IMG/VR virus record: IMGVR_UViG_3300035698_029033
Location: 1-22,379 of that record
Reading direction: 5' to 3' (one strand)
Source of the DNA: a virus
Length of the DNA stretch: 22,379 bases
The translations under genes were made by a program, and so were the position numbers. This document shows, piece after piece, positions 7,057 through 14,812 of this stretch (positions are counted from its first letter, which is position 1; each line of letters opens with the position of its first letter). The notes beneath the pieces were generated by a model. The model saw only the letters and a program-made list of their open reading frames with translations. It did not search any database and was not told the DNA's origin.

Positions 7057-7662
7057 ATGAAAGCTGGAACGTTTAATATCCACGATTATTTAAATAAATT
7101 ATATGAAGCTGAAATTAAACCAGAAGAACCTAGAATTGATAAAATCGATCCTGATTCTATTGTGCCATCTGAAAGTAGAAAATCATATGATTGGTTAAAG
7201 AAAGAATTTAAAAAAGGTAAAACTGAAGTTAAAGTAGAAATGTCTTATCATACTTTCAAACCTGGATATTCTACTGAAGGTGTAAAAGATTTTAAGCCAG
7301 GGATGTACGGTCAGGTTAAAACTTCTGAAAATAATACGCAAAAAGATACTACACCTAAATTTCCAGAAACTAAATTTCCTGGATCTTCTGATGGAGAATC
7401 AAAATCTACTGAAGAGGGTAACCTTCCAAAAGGTGAAACTGGAAAAGTAGCAGATACAAGTGGTGGAACAAAGAGTGATGACAAAACTACTCCTCCAGAA
7501 CCTAAAGACAAACAAGAAGAACCTAAAAAAGAAGAAACAACTCCTAAAGCAGAAGCTAAAACTGTTGAAGATGATAAAGACAAAGAAGACAAAGATGATG
7601 AAAAAAAGAAAAAGGTTAACGAAACTAAGAAGGCAAAAGTCTATATAAAGTTTAAACAATAA
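7057..7662 (+). CDS. highly charged disordered protein, possible prohead-core component
   Basis: The 201-residue protein starts MKAGTFNIHDYLNKLYEAEI, a short helical leader, and then becomes low-complexity. Residues about 80-190 are dominated by Lys, Glu, Pro, Thr and Asp (for example PKDKQEEPKKEETTPKAE and DDKDKEDKDDEKKKK). No enzyme domain is visible. T4 encodes small charged core proteins (gp67, gp68) just after the portal gene, and this gene lies in an equivalent downstream position, so a scaffold or internal-head role is a reasonable inference. It could equally be an unrelated linker protein. Other-frame open stretches here are by-products of the biased codon use. Confidence 0.75.
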   Translation: MKAGTFNIHDYLNKLYEAEIKPEEPRIDKIDPDSIVPSESRKSYDWLKKEFKKGKTEVKVEMSYHTFKPGYSTEGVKDFKPGMYGQVKTSENNTQKDTTPKFPETKFPGSSDGESKSTEEGNLPKGETGKVADTSGGTKSDDKTTPPEPKDKQEEPKKEETTPKAEAKTVEDDKDKEDKDDEKKKKVNETKKAKVYIKFKQ

Positions 7663-7669
7663 AAATTAT

Positions 7670-7978
7670 ATGCTACCAGATAATGCACTGGGTGATAGAT
7701 TAACTGCTGTGAAAGATGGACAACCAATACCAGATCCACCTACACAAGACACATCTATCATACCTCAATTTCAACCTCGATTTTCATTTGGACAATTTTT
7801 CATAGATGAAGGCTATCAATTGTATAATACAATGTTGCCTACACTTTTTTATGGATTTGGATTACAAGCTCTATTTGGAACAGATTGGACTGTATTAGGA
7901 ACTTTTGGTGTTGGATTTATTGCTAATCATTTATTTTCTAATTTTATTAACATTATTTTAAAACTTTTTAAAAACTAA
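7670..7978 (+). CDS. small membrane protein, unknown
   Basis: The 102-residue protein has a Pro-rich soluble N-terminal third (PIPDPPTQDTSIIPQFQP). Two hydrophobic segments follow, around residues 60-75 (MLPTLFYGFGLQALFG) and 80-98 (VLGTFGVGFIANHLFSNFI). No signal-peptide cleavage motif is obvious. The size and two-helix layout would suit a phage membrane protein such as a holin, but nothing specific supports that. Confidence 0.65.
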   Translation: MLPDNALGDRLTAVKDGQPIPDPPTQDTSIIPQFQPRFSFGQFFIDEGYQLYNTMLPTLFYGFGLQALFGTDWTVLGTFGVGFIANHLFSNFINIILKLFKN

Positions 7979-7980
7979 AT

Positions 7981-8232
7981 CGAGAGAAATTATCTAAAGC
8001 TAGTTCAGGAAAAAATAATGGGAGGTTTGGAAAACCATCTCTTCGGGGCTCGGGTAATGGATGGTCAGGGTGGTATAAAGATGCTGAAATATATTATAAA
8101 GATAAAAATTGATAATATAAATTAATTGATCTAAAACCTTTAGAATTTAATAGCATAAAAATATTAGTAGAAGGAAAAAAAATGAAATTTATAGAAAGAT
8201 ATAATAAAAAATATAAATTATGGGCAAATTAA
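7981..8232 (+). pseudogene. remnant of a homing endonuclease with internal deletion
   Basis: One frame reads EKLSKASSGKNNGRFGKPS, then RGSGNGWSGWYKD, and stops at TGA 8110-8112, followed by TAA. After these stops the same frame resumes LKPLEFNSIKILVEGKKM, then KFIERYNKKYKLW, to a TAA at 8230. I recall the first block as typical of the linker before the nuclease domain of phage homing endonucleases, and the KFIERYxKKYK ending as typical of their C-terminus. The catalytic middle is gone. There is no start codon upstream. The last 13 nt overlap the dTMP kinase start, so the element once inserted next to tmk. This explains the 241-nt gap between neighbouring genes. Confidence 0.6.
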
Positions 8233-8978
8233 TCGTATTAGAATCATGTGATGCGGGAGGAAAATCTACTCAAGTAGAAAAAATCAAAGAATATTTCGAA
8301 GAAAAAAACTACTCATATAAATTCTTTCATTTTCCAATGTATGAGCATAATCAGTTTTCTGATTTAATAGCTAAATTTCTTAGAGGAGATTTAGGAAAAT
8401 TAGAAGATGCCGATCCTTATTTCGTTGCAACACTATATGCAATGGATAGATTTAAATTCTTACCTGAATTAAAAGAAGCATTAGAAAAAAATGATGTTGT
8501 TCTTTTAGATCGATATGTTTATTCTAATATAGCATATCAATGTGCTAAAATAATTGATAATTCTAATCAAGTTAATTATATAGCTAATTGGATTAGAAAA
8601 TTTGAATTTGGATTTTTAGATCTTCCATATCCTGATCTTAATATATTCTTTGACGTCCCTATAGAAGTAATTAGAGAGCGTTTAGAAAGTAAACGTGAAG
8701 GAGATGATAGAGATTATTTAGAAGGAAAAGAAGATATTCATGAAGCTGATTTAGAGTTTCAGTCACGCGTTAGAGATAACTATTTAAAATTTATGGAAAC
8801 AGGAGTTAATTGTAAAATAATTCCATGTGCTGTAATATCAGGAGATATGGGTAGCCAACATTGGTCCGTTTTTCATGAAGATGCATTATTTAAAGAGTAT
8901 AAAGAATCTTTAGAATATGTTATTGAAGAAAAAGGTAATGTAACATATAGAATGAATTACATGTTTAAAGATGAATAA
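8220..8978 (+). CDS. tmk: thymidylate (dTMP) kinase
   Basis: The 252-residue protein belongs to the P-loop thymidylate kinase family, which phosphorylates dTMP to dTDP for DNA synthesis. The N-terminal strand and P-loop read KLIVLESCDAGGKSTQ. The usual E-G after the strand is E-S here, but the GKST core is intact. The LLDRYVYSNIAYQ segment (about residue 95) holds the DR motif, and LNIFFDVPIEVIRERLESK supplies the LID-side Arg residues. There is an extra ~40 residues at the C-terminus compared with typical 205-215-residue enzymes. The ATG overlaps the endonuclease remnant, and the gene's end overlaps the next gene by 8 nt. Confidence 0.92.
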   Translation: MGKLIVLESCDAGGKSTQVEKIKEYFEEKNYSYKFFHFPMYEHNQFSDLIAKFLRGDLGKLEDADPYFVATLYAMDRFKFLPELKEALEKNDVVLLDRYVYSNIAYQCAKIIDNSNQVNYIANWIRKFEFGFLDLPYPDLNIFFDVPIEVIRERLESKREGDDRDYLEGKEDIHEADLEFQSRVRDNYLKFMETGVNCKIIPCAVISGDMGSQHWSVFHEDALFKEYKESLEYVIEEKGNVTYRMNYMFKDE

Positions 8979-9210
8979 AAAATATTTCCCTCAAGATTTC
9001 CCAAAGTACAAGATACATAAAAGTTTTCATAAAGGCAAATCACCTAGAACATTAATAATTGTAACGAATGATCCGGATAAATGGTTTTATGAAGTTTTTG
9101 AAATCATGACTAAATCTAAAGAAGTTGTTAATATTAGTGGAATGATTATTGAAAAAGATTTGAAAAATAGAGAAAGATGGTATAAGATTTTAGGATATGA
9201 AGAAGTTTAA
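8971..9210 (+). CDS. small unknown protein coupled to tmk
   Basis: This 79-residue protein starts within the last codons of the kinase gene, so the two are probably translationally coupled. It is basic at the N-terminus (PQDFPKYKIHKSFHKGK), then has a beta-alpha unit (RTLIIVTNDPDKWFYEVFEIM), and ends NRERWYKILGYEEV. No motif recognised. A role in nucleotide metabolism is suggested only by the coupling. Confidence 0.65.
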   Translation: MNKKYFPQDFPKYKIHKSFHKGKSPRTLIIVTNDPDKWFYEVFEIMTKSKEVVNISGMIIEKDLKNRERWYKILGYEEV

Positions 9211-9340
9211 CTAGTAATTAACTTTTTTAATAAAAATTAACATACTTTAGGTATTATATTGATTAAAACTTTTTAGTTTTTCGTGATATAAAGATATATA
9301 GTATTATAATAGAAAAAAATAAATTAAAATTAGAATTAGT
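9211..9340. other. AT-rich intergenic region
   Basis: No gene is visible. A 6-bp A/T hairpin AAAACT-TTTT-AGTTTT lies at 9265-9280, and a promoter-like A/T run with TATAAAG and TATAAT words lies at 9287-9312. Either a weak terminator or a promoter for the 9341 gene is possible. Confidence 0.3.
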
Positions 9341-9715
9341 ATGAATGAAAAAGTAGAAAATGTAGAAAAAGTAGAAAATGTAGAAAAAGTAGAAACTGAT
9401 TCAACTTCTTTTCCTGTTCCAGTTCCACAAGCTCCAGCAGAAAAACAAGAAGTTAATCCATCACAACCCGTAGAAACTAACGCATATGTTCCACAATACA
9501 AAGTTAAACCTGAATTTAAAGATGCAGTTCTTAAAGCGATTGGAAAATTTCCTTTCAATCAAATTGCTTCCATTATTCAAGCTATTAGTGTTGAAAAAAT
9601 GGATCATAATTCATTAACTCAAGTAATTAATGTTTTAGGACAATTTCCATATCAAGAAATAGCGGGAGTTTTAGCAAATGTTAATAATTATGTAGAACAA
9701 ATCATTGTCGACTAA
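9341..9715 (+). CDS. unknown protein with N-terminal VEN/VEK repeat and duplicated helical motif
   Basis: The 124-residue protein opens with an 18-bp tandem repeat encoding KVENVE (9350-9391), then a Pro-rich linker (SFPVPVPQAPAEKQ). The C-terminal 70 residues form a compact helical domain with an internal duplication: AIGKFPFNQIASIIQAIS around residue 65 and VLGQFPYQEIAGVLANVN around 98. I do not recognise the family. The gene stands alone between an AT-rich leader and a strong terminator, so it is probably a monocistronic, possibly abundant, product. Confidence 0.75.
   Translation: MNEKVENVEKVENVEKVETDSTSFPVPVPQAPAEKQEVNPSQPVETNAYVPQYKVKPEFKDAVLKAIGKFPFNQIASIIQAISVEKMDHNSLTQVINVLGQFPYQEIAGVLANVNNYVEQIIVD
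9350..9391 (+). repeat. 18-bp tandem repeat inside the 9341 gene
   Basis: About two and a third copies of the unit GTAGAAAATGTAGAAAAA, encoding alternating VEN/VEK. It may vary in copy number between isolates. Confidence 0.7.
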
Positions 9716-9719
9716 ATTA

Positions 9720-9751
9720 AATAAAGAACTCTAAAGAGTTCTTTATTTTTT
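9720..9751 (+). terminator. intrinsic terminator
   Basis: A perfect 12-bp stem AATAAAGAACTC (9720-9731) pairs with GAGTTCTTTATT (9736-9747) around a TAAA loop, and the T run continues to 9751. It separates the 9341 gene from the sigma-factor operon. Confidence 0.9.
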
Positions 9752-9779
9752 CCTAACTTTTTTAAATTAATTACCTTAT

Positions 9780-10403
9780 ATGCATAGAAAAGATAATTCA
9801 ATACAATCGCTCGCACTTGATTTTATCACACACATAGACAACAAAACATTTTCAGTACTTATAGATCGTCTTAAACCAGGATTATTAGCTTTTGTTTCAA
9901 AGTTCACTCCTGATAGAGATCTTTGTCAAGAAATAGTTTCTCAAACATTTATTTCAGTATGGGAAAAATTAGATCAATATGATGAAAAATGGAATTTTTC
10001 AACATGGGTTTATGCAATTGCTAGAAATGAAGCTCTAGGAGTTTTAAGAATACAAAAAAGGAATTTATCACACGAGAAATTAACAGAAAATCATTCTAGA
10101 GTTTTAAAAATATATTCTCCTGTTGTTACAACAGATATAGAATGTATTGGACCAAGTGGAGTAGAATTAACAGATTTTCTTTATGATAAAACAATAGAGG
10201 AAATATATAACTTAAAAGAACCATATAAATCTGTAATGATTAATAGAGAAATTAACAAAATGCAATTACAAGATATTGCTACAGAATTAGGATGGAATCT
10301 TTCAACAGTTAAAACTCGATTAAGAAAAGCTAGACACGTTATTGGTGAAAGCTTAAAAGAGAAACATCCTGAATTAATAGATGCTTATTATGGCTACGAA
10401 TAA
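9780..10403 (+). CDS. ECF-like sigma factor, probable late-transcription sigma
   Basis: The 207-residue protein is a two-domain sigma-70-family factor. Region 2 spans about residues 25-90, with DRDLCQEIVSQTFISVWEKL followed by FSTWVYAIARNEALGVLR, the classic ECF core-binding and -10 segments. Region 4 spans about residues 145-190, with LQDIATELGWNLSTVKTRLRKAR forming the helix-turn-helix for the -35. Between them is a linker of about 50 residues, longer than in most ECF factors. T4-like phages use a small sigma (gp55) for late genes. This gene, near structural genes, is the natural counterpart. It is the first gene after a terminator, and its last codons overlap the next gene. Confidence 0.85.
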   Translation: MHRKDNSIQSLALDFITHIDNKTFSVLIDRLKPGLLAFVSKFTPDRDLCQEIVSQTFISVWEKLDQYDEKWNFSTWVYAIARNEALGVLRIQKRNLSHEKLTENHSRVLKIYSPVVTTDIECIGPSGVELTDFLYDKTIEEIYNLKEPYKSVMINREINKMQLQDIATELGWNLSTVKTRLRKARHVIGESLKEKHPELIDAYYGYE

Positions 10404-10866
10404 TAGTAAAATACCATTAATTAGAGCTTTTAAAGATTTTGCTAATTATAGAGAATGGATTCGAACAATCAAAAAAGAAAAACGTAATCCTAAATCTACT
10501 TTTAACAAATTCAATATTAATCATAATGCATTTTATAATCTTTATACTGGTATAACATTACCACAAGAAGATACAGTACTTCCTGATCATATTAAACAAC
10601 TTAGAGTAGTTGAAGCATTAGCTCCTATTCATAGATATTTAGATAATGATTTAGGATTCGCTGGATATATTGTACCTGAATTTAATTATGTTGTTGACGC
10701 AGAAGGTCAAAAAACATTAACATATGTTGCAGTATATAGATTTGCATTTGATCAATTATCTTTAAAATTCTTTTTAACTAGAGGAATATTTTTAACAATA
10801 TTACTTATTGTTATGTTCAACATTCCTTGGTCAACTTTATTTACATGGATTTCAAATTTGATGTAA
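10390..10866 (+). CDS. unknown protein with C-terminal membrane anchor
   Basis: The 158-residue product is taken from the ATG at 10390, which overlaps the sigma stop; another in-frame ATG at 10381 would add three residues. It has a basic, soluble N-terminal part (WIRTIKKEKRNPKSTFNKFN), a central region, and one hydrophobic segment near the C-terminus (GIFLTILLIVMFNIPW, about residues 130-148), giving a tail-anchored layout. Not recognised. Its 3' end overlaps the nuclease gene by 22 nt. Confidence 0.7.
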   Translation: MATNNSKIPLIRAFKDFANYREWIRTIKKEKRNPKSTFNKFNINHNAFYNLYTGITLPQEDTVLPDHIKQLRVVEALAPIHRYLDNDLGFAGYIVPEFNYVVDAEGQKTLTYVAVYRFAFDQLSLKFFLTRGIFLTILLIVMFNIPWSTLFTWISNLM

Positions 10867-11642
10867 AAAACGTTTCTTGGAGTAAAGGTTACAGAAATTT
10901 ACCACAAGCTATTTATAATTTGAATGGTAAAAAACTTAAAATTAAAACTCCTTCAGTAACGACACTTACAAATGAAATGATCCCAGATCCTGGGATTGAA
11001 AAGTGGATTGAAGAAGTAGGTAAAGAAACAGCTGATAGAATAACTAAAGCTGCTCATGACCGCGGTACATCTATGCACTTATTTATAGAACAATTTCTAA
11101 ACAAATATAAAGAGTCCAAAGATCCCTCTATGGCACTTAGGCATACTCAAATTCAGTCTCCTAAATTATTGGAGGCTGAAGGTATACCTAAAAAAGGAAT
11201 TGATATAGGTAGAAACTTATTCTATAATTTTTATGAATCAGATATAGCTTCAACTGTATTAAATTCAATAGGTACTGAACTTCCTATATTTTCACCATTA
11301 TTATATTATCGCGGAATTGCTGATGTAGTTTATAAACGAATTAATGTTGCTGTTTCAGATTTTAAAACAACTAATAAACCATTATCAAAAGATTCTATAA
11401 AAGAACAAAAATATAAAACTCAATTAGGTGGTTATGCTTTAGCTTTAGAACATATGTATGCTTTTAACAGTTCAAAAGTAGAAGTAGATTATTCTTCTAT
11501 AATAAGTATGCATACTAAATCTGATCTTATTTATATTACTGAATGTTTAGGAGAAGAATTACAGAAATATAAAAATTCTTTTCGAAACTTTTGTATGTTA
11601 TGGCATAAAATTAATAACCAAGAATTTTTATTCGTAAATTAA
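10845..11642 (+). CDS. PD-(D/E)XK nuclease, RecB/MGME1-like
   Basis: The 265-residue protein starts at the ATG at 10845. Its motifs match the PDDEXK_1/Cas4-RecB-type exonuclease fold. They are KAAHDRGTSMHLFIEQFL (N-terminal helix with the His/Glu region, about residue 75), YRGIADVV with Asp at about 159, AVSDFKTTNK with the D-x-K pair at 172-174, and KTQLGGYALALEHM as the following Q-x-x-x-Y motif. Such enzymes trim or recombine DNA ends. In a T4-like phage this could act in recombination or replication-fork processing. It sits in the sigma operon with a 22-nt overlap. Confidence 0.85.
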   Translation: MDFKFDVKNVSWSKGYRNLPQAIYNLNGKKLKIKTPSVTTLTNEMIPDPGIEKWIEEVGKETADRITKAAHDRGTSMHLFIEQFLNKYKESKDPSMALRHTQIQSPKLLEAEGIPKKGIDIGRNLFYNFYESDIASTVLNSIGTELPIFSPLLYYRGIADVVYKRINVAVSDFKTTNKPLSKDSIKEQKYKTQLGGYALALEHMYAFNSSKVEVDYSSIISMHTKSDLIYITECLGEELQKYKNSFRNFCMLWHKINNQEFLFVN

Positions 11643-11653
11643 AAAAATATATT

Positions 11654-12328
11654 ATGGCAAAAAAAGATCCAAAATTAGAAATAAATGATACAAAAGAAAG
11701 AATATTAGAAACTAATGATCCTGAAAAATTAGGTACTGAATTAAATGACGCTATCAAAAACGCTGATCCACTTAATAAACCATCAGATGAAGAAGTAAAA
11801 GCTGCAGAAGAAGCTTTCAATAAAGCTGATGGAGAATTTCGTACTAAAATGTGGGAAATTGGTACAGCAGAAGATAGAGATCTAGTCACTCTTTATATCG
11901 AACAATTTATCAAAAATAGATTATTCTGGACTAAAAATGGCTGGATGGGAGTTCTTAAATTATCAGAAGAATTAGAAGAAGCTAAAAAAGTATCAACTAC
12001 AGAAAATGAACCATTACGTCTTGGATACCAAGCTGTAGAATTCCTTTATTATTCTTTATCAAATCCTGGTGGACTTGGATTTGATCAAGCAAAAGATTTC
12101 GAATCAGAATATGAAATGTTCGCAAAAATATTTAAATATACAGAAGATAAATTAAAGGAAGCTAGAGAAATAGTTCAAGATGTGCAAATATTACAAGATA
12201 AGTATGCTGCAATGGCTCAAGGATTCTATTTACAAATAGAACCTGATGGTGTTGAACAAAATCCAGAAGAAAAACCACATGATCCTGATGCACTAGTTAA
12301 TGAAGAAATGCCAGAACCAAGTGAATAA
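11654..12328 (+). CDS. unknown acidic helical protein
   Basis: The 224-residue protein is acidic and predicted to be mostly helical, with no membrane segment. An N-terminal low-complexity acidic region (about residues 1-55) leads into a Trp-containing helical core (FIKNRLFWTKNGWMGVLKLSEELEEAKK) and a long coiled-coil-like stretch (DKLKEAREIVQDVQILQDKY). The acidic, Pro-rich tail (PEEKPHDPDALVNEEMPEPSE) is probably disordered. I do not recognise the family. Confidence 0.75.
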   Translation: MAKKDPKLEINDTKERILETNDPEKLGTELNDAIKNADPLNKPSDEEVKAAEEAFNKADGEFRTKMWEIGTAEDRDLVTLYIEQFIKNRLFWTKNGWMGVLKLSEELEEAKKVSTTENEPLRLGYQAVEFLYYSLSNPGGLGFDQAKDFESEYEMFAKIFKYTEDKLKEAREIVQDVQILQDKYAAMAQGFYLQIEPDGVEQNPEEKPHDPDALVNEEMPEPSE

Positions 12329-12351
12329 ATACAAAAAATTAAATACTATTT

Positions 12352-12738
12352 ATGGAATGGTTAACAAAAAATCTAAGATACATAACTATTATAGCTATCG
12401 CACTGTTTTTATTTAAATCAGTGCAAAGTTGTAGTAGGAAAATGTCTTTGAACACAGTCACAAAACAAATAAAAGAAGAACGTGATTCAATTTATGGAGA
12501 TTACGAATTACAATTAACAGATAAAGATATTGTAATAGATTCTTTAGAAGATGTTATTAATACTAGAGATTTTGAAATTAAAGATTTTATAAATGATTTA
12601 AAAATTGCCGGTGTTAGAGTTGATGCTGCTCAAAGACGAGCAGATGCAGTCCAAAGAACTGCAGAAAGAGTTAAAACTAATACTACAATTGAAGTTAAAG
12701 GAGTAGAACAAATTATAGATACAACAAATAATAAATAA
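12352..12738 (+). CDS. N-terminally anchored coiled-coil protein, possible spanin-type
   Basis: The 128-residue protein has one membrane segment at about residues 9-24 (YITIIAIALFLFKSV) preceded by positive charges, then a Cys (SCSR). A long charged helix follows (residues 30-110, rich in Asp/Glu/Arg/Lys) that ends in a Thr-rich stretch. An inner-membrane anchor plus coiled coil is the layout of i-spanins (Rz). The neighbour downstream is also a membrane protein, so a membrane complex is equally possible. Weak call. Confidence 0.6.
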   Translation: MEWLTKNLRYITIIAIALFLFKSVQSCSRKMSLNTVTKQIKEERDSIYGDYELQLTDKDIVIDSLEDVINTRDFEIKDFINDLKIAGVRVDAAQRRADAVQRTAERVKTNTTIEVKGVEQIIDTTNNK

Positions 12739-12739
12739 A

Positions 12740-14325
12740 ATGGGAAAAGTAAAAATTAAAAATAAACTTCTTTATTGGGGTTTAATTGGTACATTCGCTG
12801 CATTATATCTTGCAGTAGCTTTTGTATCAACATTACATGCTATAACGTTTTTTCAATTAGCAAATGTTTTAAGTTTTGCTATCTTATTAGGTGCAGCTTA
12901 TGAAATAGGACAAAGTGCAGTTTTATTTTCTATATTAATGACAGAAAATAAAAATAGATTATTAGCTTGGGCTATGATGTTTTTATTGACCGCACTGCAA
13001 ATTTCAGCAAATGTATATGCTTCTTTTAAATTTATGGATGGAAGTGCATCTCAAGATTGGCAGTATTGGCAAAGATCGATATTGTTTGCAGTTCAGGCTG
13101 AATCTTCTGAAATGTATAAAATCATTATTTCATGGATATCTGGTGCTTTATTACCAATTGTTGCATTAGGTATGACTGCTTTAGTTGCTGATAATCTTAA
13201 ATTAGTTGCCGGTGAAGCAGAATCAAAACTTGAGAAAAAACCTGATATTTTAGATACTGAACAAATTGAAGATATTATTCATAACGAAGTTAATAGAAGA
13301 TTAAAAGTAAAAGAAATAAGTGTTGATTCTAGAGAATTAGATAGTAGTAAAATTTGGGAAAAAGGTACTGATATACCAGCACAATTAGAAAAAAAGATTA
13401 AAGAAGAATATAACAAATATTCTGAAGTAAATAAGGAAATGAAACAAGTTCCTATTGAACCTGAAATAGTTAATAAAACTACAGAAAAGCAAATAGTTAT
13501 ACCTCTTCATAAAACACAAGAAGAAGAGAATGCAGCTTTTTCAGAAAGAGTTGCAGCTAATCCACAAATGTATGGAATAGATGATAAGCTTGCAGCTAAT
13601 CCACAATATGGAGTAGATGATAAGTATGATGTGAAGGGAGTTGAAAAAGGTTTAGTTGATTCTGAAGATTTTGTATCTGATAAAAGAGATGAATTAGATG
13701 TTAATGTTCTTGTAGATTTTGACCCTGATAATCCTGAAGAATTAGCAAAACATATAAAAAACGATGAAGAAATAACAATACAAAAAGTTAAAGATCCAAG
13801 TACTTTAGATATTCCTGAATTAAAAGTAGATTTAAAAACTATTCAAGTTGAAGGTGGTATGTTTAATCCTGATATAAAAGATCCAGTAAATAAAGTAAGA
13901 GGATGGCATTTTTTCAAAGAGTACATTGATAATGATGGAAATGTATTTAAGAAAGGAAAGTATACTTATACAAAACATAAAACTTCACCGCCAAAAAAAG
14001 TATAGGAGCGGTAGATGAAGGAGTAAAAAAAACCGTTCCTAAAAAACGAAAGAAACGAACTCCGAAAAAAGTAATTGAAGTTAAAAGACTTCTAGAAAAA
14101 ATTAGCAAACCTACTAAAGGAGAAGAATTAATACAGAAATTAAAAGAAGAAGATAAAAAGAAACAAAAGGAGAAAAAAGATAAAAAAGATAAAAAAGATA
14201 GTTTTGCTAGTATTATAGTTGATGGAGTTGAAGTAGTTGATGTTAAAGCTATACCTAAAAAAAAGCCATTAAAAATAGACAAATTTGGCATTCCAAAAAC
14301 TAAACCAGATTGGGACAAAATTTAA
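12740..14325 (+). CDS. four-helix membrane protein with a candidate -1 frameshift extension
   Basis: The zero-frame product (12740-14005, 421 residues) has four hydrophobic segments within about residues 8-165, then a long charged cytosolic-type region containing a short duplication (AANPQMYGIDDK / AANPQYGVDDK at about 273-297). At 13993-13999 is the heptamer A AAA AAA, in register with the codons CCA AAA AAA, followed four bases later by a 9-bp stem (14004-14012 with 14032-14040). The zero frame stops at TAG 14003. The -1 frame continues 108 codons with no start codon, encoding a Lys-rich stretch and then a compact end (SIIVDGVEVVDVKAIPKKK ... TKPDWDKI) to TAA 14323-14325. The full product would be about 528 residues. 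A plain 1-nt deletion or base-calling error in the A run is the alternative. Function unknown. Confidence 0.75.
13553..13625 (+). repeat. short direct duplication inside the membrane-protein gene
   Basis: Two imperfect copies (about 39 and 36 nt) encode AANPQMYGIDDKL and AANPQYGVDDKY. The coding frame is kept. Confidence 0.6.
13993..14040 (+). promoter_or_regulatory. candidate -1 programmed ribosomal frameshift signal
   Basis: Slippery A_AAA_AAA (13993-13999), spacer GTAT, then AGGAGCGGT (14004-14012) pairing with ACCGTTCCT (14032-14040) around a 19-nt loop, with one G-U pair. The zero-frame TAG lies at the spacer/stem boundary. The downstream -1 frame is open for 108 codons. Confidence 0.65.
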
Positions 14326-14329
14326 AGTT

Positions 14330-14434
14330 ATGCGGGCAAAGAGTGTGAAGAAAAAATATAATACGATTGCAATCGACTTTGATGGTGTAATTCATTCTTA
14401 TAATAGAGGATGGACAGGAGTGAATCAGCATTGA
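14330..14434 (+). pseudogene. 5' stump of a HAD-type phosphatase gene
   Basis: The ATG at 14330 gives MRAKSVKKKYNTIAIDFDGV, then IHSYNRGWTGVNQH, and a TGA at 14432. The IAIDFDGVIH segment is the first motif (DxDG) of HAD-superfamily phosphohydrolases, and the following SYNRGW fits phage and bacterial members of that group. Only about 30 of an expected 130 or more residues remain. From about 14423 the sequence belongs to a minus-strand endonuclease, so the gene was cut by that element. Confidence 0.75.
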
Positions 14435-14709
14435 CAATATTAAATTTAAGAAAATATTTTTCTAGAAAATCTAACTCATAAGATCCTCTATAATATATTT
14501 CATCATTAAAACGTTTACATTTTAAACTTGAAATTTGTTGTTTTATATGAATATCTTTATTTTGTTGAGCAAATTCAACTCCATATTTTTTCTTTATATT
14601 TAATCTTTTTTCTTTTTCTAGAGATAAATATGATTCTACCCCATGATTTTTCATCATAGTATTTTTTATTTTTTGTTTAACTATATCATTTTGTGCAGGG
14701 TTTTTAAAT

Positions 14710-14812
14710 CCATATTTTTCTAAATTAGTTTGTTCTATTTTATCTTGAATTTTTTTTGACATAAAAACATTCTTCACACCATATTTTTCTAAATTAGTTT
14801 GTTCTATTTTAT
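14710..14812 (-). repeat. 34-nt direct repeats encoding the KYG motif
   Basis: Two identical 34-nt copies at 14710-14743 and 14779-14812, offset by 69 nt (23 codons), encode the IEQTNLEKYG unit of the endonuclease relic. Confidence 0.75.

Noticed and set aside
7311-7659. Overlapping ORFs on both strands within the charged 7057 gene
   Set aside because: They arise from the low-complexity Lys/Glu/Pro coding sequence. The plus-strand frame has the start, the upstream element and the operon position.
9265-9280. A/T hairpin as a terminator after the 8971 gene
   Set aside because: Only six A/T-rich pairs and a short T run; too weak to call in this AT-rich background.
13947-14318. Minus-strand ORF of 123 residues opposite the frameshift extension
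   Set aside because: It is Phe/Ser-rich, as expected for the complement of Lys/Glu-rich coding sequence, and has no leader or neighbours on that strand. The plus-strand -1 frame is the better explanation.
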